A DNA stretch of 64,000 nucleotides, taken from NCBI GenBank assembly GCA_001769125.1, contig MEOG01000122.1:94815-158814 (forward strand), given 5' to 3'. The first letter of the stretch is position 1, and every line of letters begins with the position of its first letter. Shown here piece by piece: positions 1 to 8,789 of the stretch. Source of the stretch: Bacteroidetes bacterium GWF2_35_48. GTDB taxonomy: Bacteria; Bacteroidota; Bacteroidia; Bacteroidales; GWF2-35-48. A program made the position numbers and the translations under genes. The notes beneath the pieces are model-generated. The model was not told the origin of the DNA. It saw nothing but the letters and a program-made list of their open reading frames with translations, and did not search any database.

Positions 1-3000
1 TGAAAAATAAGTCCGCCCCAACGGTCGTATATAGATAGGAGGAAACTTTTGGGGTCTATGCCGTGACCGTAAACGTTAAATATATCATTGATGCCATCTT
101 TGTCAGGAGAGAATGCTGAGGGAGCAAAGAAGGTGTATTCATCCATTATCATTATGTTTGTCATTGACGTATCAAGGCAACCGTATTCGTTTTGCGCAGT
201 GAGTACAACAGGGAACGTATTAACCGATTTGTACACGTGCTGTGGGCTGATGTATTGTGAAGAATCGCCATCGCCAAAAGACCAAAAATAATTTATCGCG
301 CCTGTTGTGTAATTGTCGAAATAAACCAGAGGATTAATAATTTTTGTAACAATGGGTGAAGCCACAAAACGCACATCCGGAGTTGGGAATACTGTAATCA
401 TATCTGTAATAACTCTTGAGTTTGAGCAACCTTCTTTTGAGATAAGGGTAAGGCTGACATCGTATACGCCGGGTTCACGGAAAACATGGGTAGGATATTT
501 ATTTACAGATGTATTGTATTCGTCAATATCGCCAAAATTCCATAAGAAAGAAGCACCTGTATTATTATTTAATTCATTAAACGAAACAGGCAATGGCTGG
601 CAACCCTCTACTTTATCAGACTGAAACATAACTTGAGGAAGAGGATAGGTATTCACTAACACTGTATCTCTGACCCCGTAGGTGCCACAACGGTCTCTTG
701 CAACAATAATATAGTAGGTTGTTTCATTCGGATATACAAAAATCGGAGGACTTTCAATATATTCATCATTTACATAAATATAATACGGACCACCTGAACC
801 ACCCCAAACAAGGGTGCTTATGAGAACAGGGTCGCCAGGACAAACAGTATCATGGCTTACCATTAATTGCAAATTCAGTGGAGGATCAACATAAACCATA
901 ATTTTAAAGGTATCGCTCCGGCAACCATTCGCATCTTCTGCAGAAACAGTATAGGAGGTTGATGCAAGCGGCCCAATATAAATAGAAGCAGAATCAAGCG
1001 TGTTGTTCCAGTAAAAATTGTAGGGAGAAATTCCTCCAAAGGGGTTTGCATAAATAAACTGATGCTCTCCATAGCACAGGAATAAATCGGGGGATGGAGT
1101 AATGGTAAAAGGAAGCGGTTCGTTAATCGTAACTGAGGCAGAAGTGTCGCAGCCATTACCATCGTATATTGTAACAGAAAAATTACCATCATCAAGCCCC
1201 GTAATCATAGGCCCAAAGCCTCCGTTTGACCATACCATGGTATAAGGGGGATAAGAAGATGTGACATTTACAGAAGCTCTTCCATTATTATAACCATTAC
1301 AGGTAATATCCTGTGTTGATGTTGTAAAATCAATTTTTGTAAATGTAATTGAAACTTCAGCAGAGTCTAAACAAGCCGGATTATACGTTTCTTTCCACCT
1401 GAAAGTGTATGTTCCGAAGGCATCAACATTAACAACAGCGTTTTGTAATGTGGGATTAGAAAACAGCGCAGTTCCCGGACCACTTAACGCTGACCAGATG
1501 CCTGTGTTTCCAGTAGTGAGTGACGCATTTAGTTGATATGATAAACCGCAAGATACAGCATTATTTCCTGCTGAAACAATAGGATTGATGCAGCATTGAG
1601 CGTCTGTTTGCGGTCTAACATAAATAGAAAGACTCGTGTCGAAGCTGCAACCGGCATTGTCAATAGCTGTAAATGTATACGTGTGAATTCCTGCGCTTGG
1701 AGGCTGAACTGTAACCGTACTTCCGTTGGGTGTTACAATGTCGTTATTCAGACTTGACCAGTATTGATCGGTTGAAGTATTCGTAAAAACAGGCGTAAAT
1801 TCCCAAGAGGATGGGTACAACGAGGGTTCAAAATCAATACCCCACCAGAAAATATAACCATTGTCGGAATTAAGATTATCAATAACTGTTATTGTCCAAT
1901 CACCATTCAAAGGGCAACCTATAAGCGATTCAAAAGTATGACCGCTTTCCCCAGTTTCTTCATAATTTGGCGGAGATGCAGCCATGGTGCCACCCGTATG
2001 GGAATTCATATTTCCATAAGTTGATGCAGGCGACCAACAATAAGTATAGCCAACGCCTGGATTCAAATTTGAATCAGAGTCAATAGGTTCGCCGAAAAAA
2101 GTTCCACCACCAGAATTGGGATATTGCAACAGAGTAACATAGCTCCCGTTAGGGCATTCGAGCTGAATCGTAAGATCTCCCATATAGGAATGCTCCATGT
2201 TAAGGCAAAGTGTAAGAAGATCATCAGCACTTGTTAAAGTTTGACCCGGGTTAAAATTATCAAAATTAAGTATGGTTGAATAAGAATCTAATCCATCGGG
2301 TAAAAAAGTTGTACCTGCAATAACGGTAGTAGGAATATTACTCCATGAGGTAGGATTAACAACACCTGCCAAAACAGATGTTTCCCCAATACATATTGTA
2401 TCAGGACTTTGATCCGTTCCTGCAAAATTGGGCTCTGTGTTTACGCGCACCCGAAGACCTATATCATTGGCACTGGTGCATCCGTGAATATCAGTAATTT
2501 TTAAATTTACATCGTATCCGCCGATATTAGAAAAATTATGTGTTACAGACGGTCCCTGCGCAGAAGTGCCGTCGCCGAAAGTCCAAAGAAAAGTAGATGT
2601 TGCATCCGACTGATTGTAATAAGTTGCATTCTGCGGATAACCTCCATGCGCATTAAAAGTAATATCATCTCCTGGGCAAATATCAATAAATCCGTTGTTT
2701 ATTGCTGGGACACACGCATCAAGCACGCTTACCACCTGCTGACAAGGCGAAGTACAACTTATAAATGCAGTCCATCCGGCAGCGGCAGTTATTCCTGCGC
2801 TAAAAGTTATAGTCATACAACCCGAGGCATCAGAGGAAGTTAGTGTAATAGGCATTCCTAAACCATCAAGATTTGTTATACAACCATGAGAAATCCCACT
2901 GGTTGTGGGTCCGTCATAAAAGCACAATCCTCCGGAATTAGTTGCATCAACATCAAAAGTAACCATCTGAAGGCTTATAAAAGTACCGGGGTTAGCAGGA

Positions 3001-3170
3001 CAAAAAGTTATAGAATGGGTTGAACCTACGGTATAATTTCCACCTGCGCCCCCACTATCATAAAATGTACCGGCACATGTATTTACAGTTCCTCCATCGC
3101 TTATAAGATACGTTTGAGGAAAAACCTGAATCCAGAACAAGGAAAAGATTATTAATAAAATATTTTTCAT
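1..3170 (-). CDS. Large secreted adhesin with CUB, PKD, P-domain-like modules and T9SS type B sorting domain (3' end off window)
   Basis: An open frame runs from ATG at 3170 to the left edge without a stop (1056 codons visible). It starts with a signal peptide (MKNILLIIFSLFWIQVFPQ). Next come a CUB-like domain at about residues 25-135 (CAGTFYDSGG, CFYDGP), a PKD domain at about 155-245 (FLWTFGDGTS), and a proprotein-convertase P-domain-like module at about 300-447 (NGDWTITVIDN, IFWWGIDF). Ig/SprB-like repeats and two further PKD domains follow. Near the edge are FSPDKDGINDIFNVYG and IYDRWG, the hallmark of the gliding-motility-associated C-terminal (type B T9SS) sorting domain, so only a few dozen residues are missing. 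By family knowledge it is exported by T9SS and surface-attached or released. Its C-terminal third is clearly paralogous to the 37067 adhesin. The ligand is unknown. Confidence 0.9.
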   Translation of the reverse strand, partial: MKNILLIIFSLFWIQVFPQTYLISDGGTVNTCAGTFYDSGGAGGNYTVGSTHSITFCPANPGTFISLQMVTFDVDATNSGGLCFYDGPTTSGISHGCITNLDGLGMPITLTSSDASGCMTITFSAGITAAAGWTAFISCTSPCQQVVSVLDACVPAINNGFIDICPGDDITFNAHGGYPQNATYYNQSDATSTFLWTFGDGTSAQGPSVTHNFSNIGGYDVNLKITDIHGCTSANDIGLRVRVNTEPNFAGTDQSPDTICIGETSVLAGVVNPTSWSNIPTTVIAGTTFLPDGLDSYSTILNFDNFNPGQTLTSADDLLTLCLNMEHSYMGDLTIQLECPNGSYVTLLQYPNSGGGTFFGEPIDSDSNLNPGVGYTYCWSPASTYGNMNSHTGGTMAASPPNYEETGESGHTFESLIGCPLNGDWTITVIDNLNSDNGYIFWWGIDFEPSLYPSSWEFTPVFTNTSTDQYWSSLNNDIVTPNGSTVTVQPPSAGIHTYTFTAIDNAGCSFDTSLSIYVRPQTDAQCCINPIVSAGNNAVSCGLSYQLNASLTTGNTGIWSALSGPGTALFSNPTLQNAVVNVDAFGTYTFRWKETYNPACLDSAEVSITFTKIDFTTSTQDITCNGYNNGRASVNVTSSYPPYTMVWSNGGFGPMITGLDDGNFSVTIYDGNGCDTSASVTINEPLPFTITPSPDLFLCYGEHQFIYANPFGGISPYNFYWNNTLDSASIYIGPLASTSYTVSAEDANGCRSDTFKIMVYVDPPLNLQLMVSHDTVCPGDPVLISTLVWGGSGGPYYIYVNDEYIESPPIFVYPNETTYYIIVARDRCGTYGVRDTVLVNTYPLPQVMFQSDKVEGCQPLPVSFNELNNNTGASFLWNFGDIDEYNTSVNKYPTHVFREPGVYDVSLTLISKEGCSNSRVITDMITVFPTPDVRFVASPIVTKIINPLVYFDNYTTGAINYFWSFGDGDSSQYISPQHVYKSVNTFPVVLTAQNEYGCLDTSMTNIMIMDEYTFFAPSAFSPDKDGINDIFNVYGHGIDPKSFLLSIYDRWGGLIF

Positions 3171-3544
3171 TGGGTAAAAATCTTTAAAAGGCTTACTTTT
3201 CAGCAATATAACCTACAAAAATAATGTAATTATCACAATTTCCAATTTAAAGACGTAAATAAAGATGATTAGTTGCCTTTAAGATTGTAGAATCGTTCCA
3301 TGGAACGATTGTAACAATCGTCGAGAAATCGTTCCATGGTTCAATTAAAAGGCAAAAGAACATTTGTTAGTGATTGACTTTAATCAATTAAAAACTATAA
3401 AAAAATATCTTTATTGCTACTATTTATTAATAATTTTTTTAATGATTTTATTTATATTTTTATTACTTTTGTTAAATTTTTTATCTGTTTTTTATATTTC
3501 AGAGAAAATAATAACATATAAATTTATTTATAACCAATTATACA
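3171..3544. other. Intergenic region with palindrome; no convincing gene
   Basis: This gap lies between divergently transcribed genes (adhesin to the left, glycogen operon to the right). It holds the perfect palindrome at 3291-3310 and a second partial copy at about 3327-3340. The rest is very A+T-rich. A 66-codon ORF at 3364-3564 is a run of Leu/Ile/Phe/Tyr codons that overlaps the start of the next gene and looks spurious. No clear TAnnTTTG promoter was found for either gene. Confidence 0.6.
3291..3310. repeat. Perfect 20-bp palindrome AATCGTTCCATGGAACGATT
   Basis: The sequence is a perfect inverted repeat centred on CCATGG. A partial copy (AATCGTTCCATGG) follows about 17 bp downstream. 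Related palindromes occur at 24769-24857 and 44877-44896; the 44877 copy has a compensatory C/G pair in place of T/A. It belongs to a dispersed palindromic family of unknown function. Confidence 0.8.
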
Positions 3545-5494
3545 ATGAGTTATTTAAATTTTGATAAAACCCAGCTCATTAATTTAGAATATTCGCTGAA
3601 AAGAGAACTTATTCGCTCAAACCGGGCAGGGTCTTATGCCAGTACAACCATTGTTGGTTGCAACACACGTAAGTATCATGGGCTGTTATGTATTCCGCTT
3701 CCTCATCTGGATGGAGGGAAACATGTTTTACTATCGGCTCTTGATGAAACGGTAATCCAGCACGATGCTTCGTTTAATCTTGGGATAAGAAAATATCCCG
3801 GCACGTATGAACCGCGCGGACACAAGTACATCAGGGACTACGAATCGGAACCCATACCTGCTATTATTTATCGTGTGGGTGGTGTACTGCTGAAAAAAGA
3901 AATGCTCTTATCGAGCATGGAAGATAAAGTGTTAATAAGATACACGCTTCTTGAAGCCCATTCACCAACTAAATTAAGATTTAAACCTTTTATGGCATTC
4001 AGGAATATTCACGCTCTCAGTAAAGCAAATTTAGATGTGAATACCAACTATTTTTCATGCAAAAACGGCATTCGCCTGAAGTTATATTACGGGTATCCTG
4101 AATTATTTATGCAATTTTCTAAAAAAGTTGAATATGTCCCGGTTCCGCACTGGTATTACAATATCGAATATCATGAAGAACAAAAAAGAGGTTATGAATA
4201 TCTTGAAGATCTTTATGTTCCGGGATATTTTGAAACTTCTATAAAAAAGGGAGAAAGCATTGTATTTGCTGCAGGTGTGGAAGATTCTGCAACTGTTGGT
4301 CTGATTAAAGAGTTTGACAAGGAAATTTCAATGCGCATTCCTCGCAGCAGTTTTGAACATTGTCTGATAAATTCCGCACAGCAATTCATTTATAAAAGAA
4401 ATAAGAAAACAGATATCGTAGCCGGTTTCCCGTGGTATGGAAGATGGGGAAGAGATACTTTTATTGCACTGCCCGGACTTACACTTTGTCAGGATGATAA
4501 AAAAACATGCAAAGATGTTCTGGATACGATGTCTTCTGAAATGAAAGGATTTTTGTTCTCAGATATTGGCGTAGATTCTGTTGCCGAATGCAGTGCTGCC
4601 GATGCTCCTCTTTGGTTTATCTGGGCAATTCAGCAGTATAACGATTATACGAAAAAACCGGAAAATACCTGGAAAGAGTTTGGAGCTAAAATTAAAAAAA
4701 TACTCAAAGGTTACAGAGAAGGAAAGGACAGTAGAATTTTAATGCACAAAAACGGTCTTATTTATGCCGGTCAGCCCGGAAAAGCACTGACCTGGATGGA
4801 TGCCGAAGTGCATGGCAAACCGATTACGCAACGAATGGGCTATGCTGTAGAAATTCAGGCACTTTGGTATAACGCCGTTTGTTTTTCAATTGCATTGGCG
4901 AAGAAAAATAAAGACAACGCCTTTGTTAAAGAATGGAGCGAAATTCCTGAGTTGTGTAAAACTTCATTTAATCAACTTTTTTGGGATCCGACCAAAGGGC
5001 ATCTTGCCGACTATGTAGACGGAGAATACAAAGACTGGACGGTTCGTCCGAATCAGGTTTTTGCAACGTCTATGGAATATTCTATGATTGCAGATGAAAT
5101 TAAAAAAGCGGTTTTAGATAATGTTGAGGCAGATTTACTCACGCCACGCGGCTTGCGTACACTAACGCCTAAAAGCCCTTTGTATAAAGGAATCTACGAA
5201 GGCAACCCTGCTGAACGCGATGAAGCATACCATCAGGGAGCTGCCAGACCTTGGCTTTTAGGTCATTTTGCTGAAGGATATTTAAAGCTTTACGGAAAAG
5301 CGGGTATCTCTTTTATCGAAAAAATTGTCAATGGATTTGAAAAAGAACTTACCATTTACGGTGTTGGTACAATCGGAGAATTGTTTGACGGCGACCCTCC
5401 TCACGAGCCTAAAGGAGCTGTTTCTCTTGCGTGCAGCGTTGGCGAGTTGCTAAGAGTAGGGAAACTTATTTCTGTATATAAAAAAATGAAATAA
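3545..5494 (+). CDS. Glycogen debranching enzyme (amylo-alpha-1,6-glucosidase, GDE_N + GDE_C)
   Basis: The 649-residue protein is cytoplasmic, with no signal peptide. Residues 1-260 match the beta-rich N-terminal domain of bacterial/archaeal debranching enzymes (SNRAGSYASTTIVGCNTRKY, KYHGLL). Residues about 270-640 form the six-hairpin amylo-alpha-1,6-glucosidase domain, with PWYGRWGRDTF near 296-306, LTWMDA and the C-terminal GDPPHEPKGA. Family role: removal of alpha-1,6 branches of glycogen. It is the first gene of a three-gene run, 17 bp before the glycosyltransferase. ATG 3545 is the start that opens directly into the conserved domain. Confidence 0.93.
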   Translation: MSYLNFDKTQLINLEYSLKRELIRSNRAGSYASTTIVGCNTRKYHGLLCIPLPHLDGGKHVLLSALDETVIQHDASFNLGIRKYPGTYEPRGHKYIRDYESEPIPAIIYRVGGVLLKKEMLLSSMEDKVLIRYTLLEAHSPTKLRFKPFMAFRNIHALSKANLDVNTNYFSCKNGIRLKLYYGYPELFMQFSKKVEYVPVPHWYYNIEYHEEQKRGYEYLEDLYVPGYFETSIKKGESIVFAAGVEDSATVGLIKEFDKEISMRIPRSSFEHCLINSAQQFIYKRNKKTDIVAGFPWYGRWGRDTFIALPGLTLCQDDKKTCKDVLDTMSSEMKGFLFSDIGVDSVAECSAADAPLWFIWAIQQYNDYTKKPENTWKEFGAKIKKILKGYREGKDSRILMHKNGLIYAGQPGKALTWMDAEVHGKPITQRMGYAVEIQALWYNAVCFSIALAKKNKDNAFVKEWSEIPELCKTSFNQLFWDPTKGHLADYVDGEYKDWTVRPNQVFATSMEYSMIADEIKKAVLDNVEADLLTPRGLRTLTPKSPLYKGIYEGNPAERDEAYHQGAARPWLLGHFAEGYLKLYGKAGISFIEKIVNGFEKELTIYGVGTIGELFDGDPPHEPKGAVSLACSVGELLRVGKLISVYKKMK

Positions 5495-5511
5495 CAAATA
5501 AACAATAAACT

Positions 5512-6807
5512 ATGAAAGTGCTTATGTTTGGTTGGGAGTTTCCTCCTCACATTACAGGTGGGTTGGGAACAGCGTGTTACGGGCTGACCAAGGGTCTTGC
5601 AAAGCATGATGTGGAAATTATTTTTATTGTTCCTAAAGCTTTTGGAGATGAAGATAAAAGTTTTCTCGATATCAAGGCTGCCGGAGATGTAGAATTGCGG
5701 CACAGGATTCTCGATTATGAAGAATTCTGGAAAAAAATTACGTATCTCGAAGTAGGCTCCAATATTATTCCATATATGGATCCGGAAGAATTTAGAAAAG
5801 TTTTTTCAGAAAATACTAAAGATCGAGAAGCTTTGCACGAAAGCATCACTTCCCGCTTTTTTAATTTTTCAGGAAAGTATGGACCAAACCTGATGGAAGA
5901 AGTTGCCCGCTATGCTATTATTGGCTCTGTTCTTGCTTCTATGCATGAATTTGATGTCATTCATTCTCACGACTGGCTCACATATCCTGCCGGTATTGCA
6001 GCTAAAGAGATGACCGGAAAGCCACTTGTTATTCATGTACACGCTACTGAATACGACCGCAGCGGTGAAAACGTGAACCCCTCTGTTTTTGATATCGAAC
6101 AAAAAGGAATGAGAGCAGCTGATAGAATTATCACGGTTAGCAATCTCACGCGAAATATTGTTATTGAAAGATACGGAATCAATCCTGATAAAGTTTACAC
6201 AGTACACAATGCTGTTGACCCTGTACAGGAATCTATTGTGGAAGTAAAAAGAGGACTGGAAGAGAAAATCGTTACTTTTTTAGGTCGTATAACGTATCAG
6301 AAAGGACCGGATTACTTTGTTGAAGCTGCTTACAAAGTGTTGCAAAAAGATAACAACGTGAGGTTCGTGATGGCAGGCAGTGGCGATCTTACAAACAGAA
6401 TGATACGAAGGGTTGCAGAACTGAAAATTGGAAATAAATTTCATTTTGCAGGCTTTCTCAAAGGCGATGATGTAGTTCGTATGTTTTCAATGAGCGATGT
6501 ATACGTGATGCCCTCAGTTTCTGAGCCTTTTGGGATTTCTCCTCTTGAAGCAATGCGTTCTAATGTACCTGTAATAATTTCAAACCAATCTGGCGTAGCT
6601 GAGATATTAAAACATGCCGTAAAAGTAGATTTCTGGGATGTGGATGCTATTGCCAATGCAATTTACGGACTTGTTAATTATACAGGATTATCAAAAATGT
6701 TCCGCAGGTATGGTCGCTCAGAAGTAGAAAACCTGAAATGGGAAAATGCTGCTTTCAAAGTGAAGAATGTTTACGAATCAGCCATAAACAATACAATTTT
6801 AGAATAA
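5512..6807 (+). CDS. Glycogen-synthase-like glycosyltransferase (GT-B fold)
   Basis: The 431-residue protein opens with KVLMFGWEFPPHITGGLGTA, the glycine-rich N-terminal loop of starch/glycogen synthases and GT4 enzymes. It carries the nucleotide-sugar binding segment SVSEPFGISPLEAM (E-x7-E type, about residues 336-349). It lies between the debranching enzyme and a GH57 amylase with gaps of only 17 and 25 bp, so the three are probably one operon for glycogen turnover. This trio is a known arrangement in Bacteroidota. Whether the donor is ADP-glucose or UDP-glucose cannot be told from the sequence. It is shorter than classical GlgA (about 480 residues). Confidence 0.88.
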   Translation: MKVLMFGWEFPPHITGGLGTACYGLTKGLAKHDVEIIFIVPKAFGDEDKSFLDIKAAGDVELRHRILDYEEFWKKITYLEVGSNIIPYMDPEEFRKVFSENTKDREALHESITSRFFNFSGKYGPNLMEEVARYAIIGSVLASMHEFDVIHSHDWLTYPAGIAAKEMTGKPLVIHVHATEYDRSGENVNPSVFDIEQKGMRAADRIITVSNLTRNIVIERYGINPDKVYTVHNAVDPVQESIVEVKRGLEEKIVTFLGRITYQKGPDYFVEAAYKVLQKDNNVRFVMAGSGDLTNRMIRRVAELKIGNKFHFAGFLKGDDVVRMFSMSDVYVMPSVSEPFGISPLEAMRSNVPVIISNQSGVAEILKHAVKVDFWDVDAIANAIYGLVNYTGLSKMFRRYGRSEVENLKWENAAFKVKNVYESAINNTILE

Positions 6808-6832
6808 AAACCTTTTTAACATAAATATTTTT

Positions 6833-8701
6833 ATGAAAACTATATGCTTTTATTTCCAGGTGCACCAACCTTTCAGAATTAGGCGCTATCGGTTTTTCGA
6901 TATCGGAAATGATCACTATTACTGGGATGAGTACATGAATCGCTCCGTGATGCGTAAGGTAGCTGAAAAGTGTTACCTGCCGGCAAATCAAATGCTGTTG
7001 AGCCTTATAAAAGAGTGGGGCTGTAGGTTTAAAGTATCTTTTTCTCTGACAGGAACAGTTATTGAGCAATTTGAAAAATATGCGCCGGATGTATTAAAAA
7101 GTTTTCAAGAACTGGCAGAAACAGGTTGTGTTGAATTTCTCGGGGAAACCTATGCCCATTCGCTTTCTGCATTATCAAACAAAGAAGAATTTGTAAGGCA
7201 GGTTAAAATGCAAAACGAATTGATTGAAAAATATTTTGGTCAAAAACCAAAAGTTTTCAGATTAACAGAGTTGATTTATTCGGATCAGATTGGCGAAACT
7301 GTTGCTGAATTAGGATATAAGGCAATGCTGACTGAAGGCGCAAAACATATACTTGGATGGAAAAGCCCGAATTATCTCTATTGCAATGCAATCAACCCGA
7401 AGTTAAAAGTATTGCTCCGAAATTTCCGGCTCAGCGATGATATTGCATTCCGCTTTTCTAATAAGGGCTGGAGCGAATGGCCGTTGACCGTAGATAAGTT
7501 TTTAGGCTGGATTCATGCATTTGAACCAAAAGAAAATATTGTGAACCTATTCATGGATTATGAAACCTTCGGAGAGCATCAATGGAAAGAAACAGGAATA
7601 TTTGAATTTATGAAAGCGCTTCCCGGAAAAGCAATCGAACAGGGGCTGCAATTCAACACACCAGGAGAAATTGCCGCTACACACGACCCTGTTTCTGCTA
7701 TTAATGTTCCCTATCCGATTTCCTGGGCAGATGAAGAACGCGACCTCACAGCTTGGCTTGGTAACGAAATGCAGGACGAGGCTTTCACAAAGTTATACAG
7801 CCTGAAAAACAGAGTGGAACTAATTGACGATCCGGATATTCAAAGAGACTGGAACTATCTTCAAACAAGCGACCATTTTTATTACATGTGTACAAAATGG
7901 TTTTCCGATGGTGCTGTTCATAATTATTTCAACCCCTATGGATCGCCTTATGAAGCATATATTAACTATATGAATGCTCTGAGCGATTTTATTATCAGAA
8001 TAGAAAAGTTGTTTCCTAAAGATTTTTCACAGGATTTTTCTAATTTATCTCCTTCAGAAATCGAAGATAAATTACAGGCATATAGCATTATTTTAAGTGA
8101 ATTAAAGGATCAGAAGAAAAATTTTCCTGTAAAGAAAACAGAAAAAGCAGTAAACACGCTTAATAAGAAACAGCCCGTTAAAAGGGTAAAACCCACAACA
8201 ATTAAGAAAGAGAACAATAAGGCTAATGTTGTAAAAAAAGCTGAACCTGCAAAAAAGACAACTACTGTAAAAAAAATTGGAACAGTTAAAAAAACGACTC
8301 CGGCAAAGAAGGCAGAGCCTGTTAAAAAAGCCGCTCCTATAAAAAAAGCAGCAGCGAAACCTGTAGGGAAAAAGAAAATTATACCGACAAAAAAAACAGT
8401 AAAAGCTGTAGTTAAAAATGCACCCGTTACAGTTAAAAATGCAAAAACTGCAATCAAAAAATCAAAGCCAAAAGCAGTAAAAAAACAAGCAGCAAAAGTT
8501 GTGAAGGCAGTTAAGAAAACAGCAGTAAACACGAAAAAGCCAACCACAGTTAAGAAAGCTATAAAACCTATTGCAATCAAAAAAGCAACAACAAAACCTG
8601 TGGCAAAAGCTAAAACTCCTGTAAAAGCTTTGAAAAAAGTAACAGCAAAGCCAAAATCGGCAGCAGTAAAAGCACCGACTAAAAGCAAGAAGAAAAAATA
8701 A
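6833..8701 (+). CDS. GH57 alpha-amylase-family protein with histone-H1-like Lys/Ala-rich tail
   Basis: The 622-residue protein is a GH57 catalytic domain followed by a basic tail. Residues 1 to about 400 contain HQPFR (H11), GETYAHS, FRLTEL (Glu about 146, candidate nucleophile) and FMDYETFGEH (Asp about 242, candidate acid/base), matching family GH57. From about residue 424 to the end, roughly 200 residues are almost only Lys, Ala, Val, Thr and Pro in repeats of the KKAxPVKKA kind. They resemble eukaryotic histone H1 tails and bacterial H1-like proteins. GH57 enzymes of this cluster normally stop near 400-430 residues. The tail is in frame and there is a terminator right after the stop, so it is part of the gene. 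It could bind nucleic acid or a polyanion; that is inference. Confidence 0.88.
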   Translation: MKTICFYFQVHQPFRIRRYRFFDIGNDHYYWDEYMNRSVMRKVAEKCYLPANQMLLSLIKEWGCRFKVSFSLTGTVIEQFEKYAPDVLKSFQELAETGCVEFLGETYAHSLSALSNKEEFVRQVKMQNELIEKYFGQKPKVFRLTELIYSDQIGETVAELGYKAMLTEGAKHILGWKSPNYLYCNAINPKLKVLLRNFRLSDDIAFRFSNKGWSEWPLTVDKFLGWIHAFEPKENIVNLFMDYETFGEHQWKETGIFEFMKALPGKAIEQGLQFNTPGEIAATHDPVSAINVPYPISWADEERDLTAWLGNEMQDEAFTKLYSLKNRVELIDDPDIQRDWNYLQTSDHFYYMCTKWFSDGAVHNYFNPYGSPYEAYINYMNALSDFIIRIEKLFPKDFSQDFSNLSPSEIEDKLQAYSIILSELKDQKKNFPVKKTEKAVNTLNKKQPVKRVKPTTIKKENNKANVVKKAEPAKKTTTVKKIGTVKKTTPAKKAEPVKKAAPIKKAAAKPVGKKKIIPTKKTVKAVVKNAPVTVKNAKTAIKKSKPKAVKKQAAKVVKAVKKTAVNTKKPTTVKKAIKPIAIKKATTKPVAKAKTPVKALKKVTAKPKSAAVKAPTKSKKKK

Positions 8702-8724
8702 ACCTATCAAGCTCAATAAAATAC

Positions 8725-8755
8725 AAAGCACTTTCTATAACAAAAGTGCTTTTTT
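8725..8755 (+). terminator. Rho-independent terminator after the glycogen operon
   Basis: The stem AAAGCACTTT pairs with AAAGTGCTTT across an 8-nt loop and is followed by a T run. It begins 24 bp after the GH57 stop codon and separates the glycogen operon from the flippase gene. Confidence 0.85.
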
Positions 8756-8789
8756 ATTGTTTATTATTTATTCCCAATAAAAATAATTG

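Noticed and set aside
875-1195. 106-codon minus-strand ORF inside the left adhesin
   Set aside because: It is in a different frame from the continuous adhesin frame, which is open from 3170 to 1 and encodes clear domains.
3364-3564. 66-codon hydrophobic ORF before the debranching enzyme
   Set aside because: It is poly-T/A translation, overlaps the start of the real gene and has no promoter or conserved feature.
8110-8688. 192-codon antisense ORF rich in Phe/Val/Ala
   Set aside because: It is the complement of the Lys/Ala-rich tail of the GH57 gene; the hydrophobic look is a by-product of antisense AAA/GCA codons.
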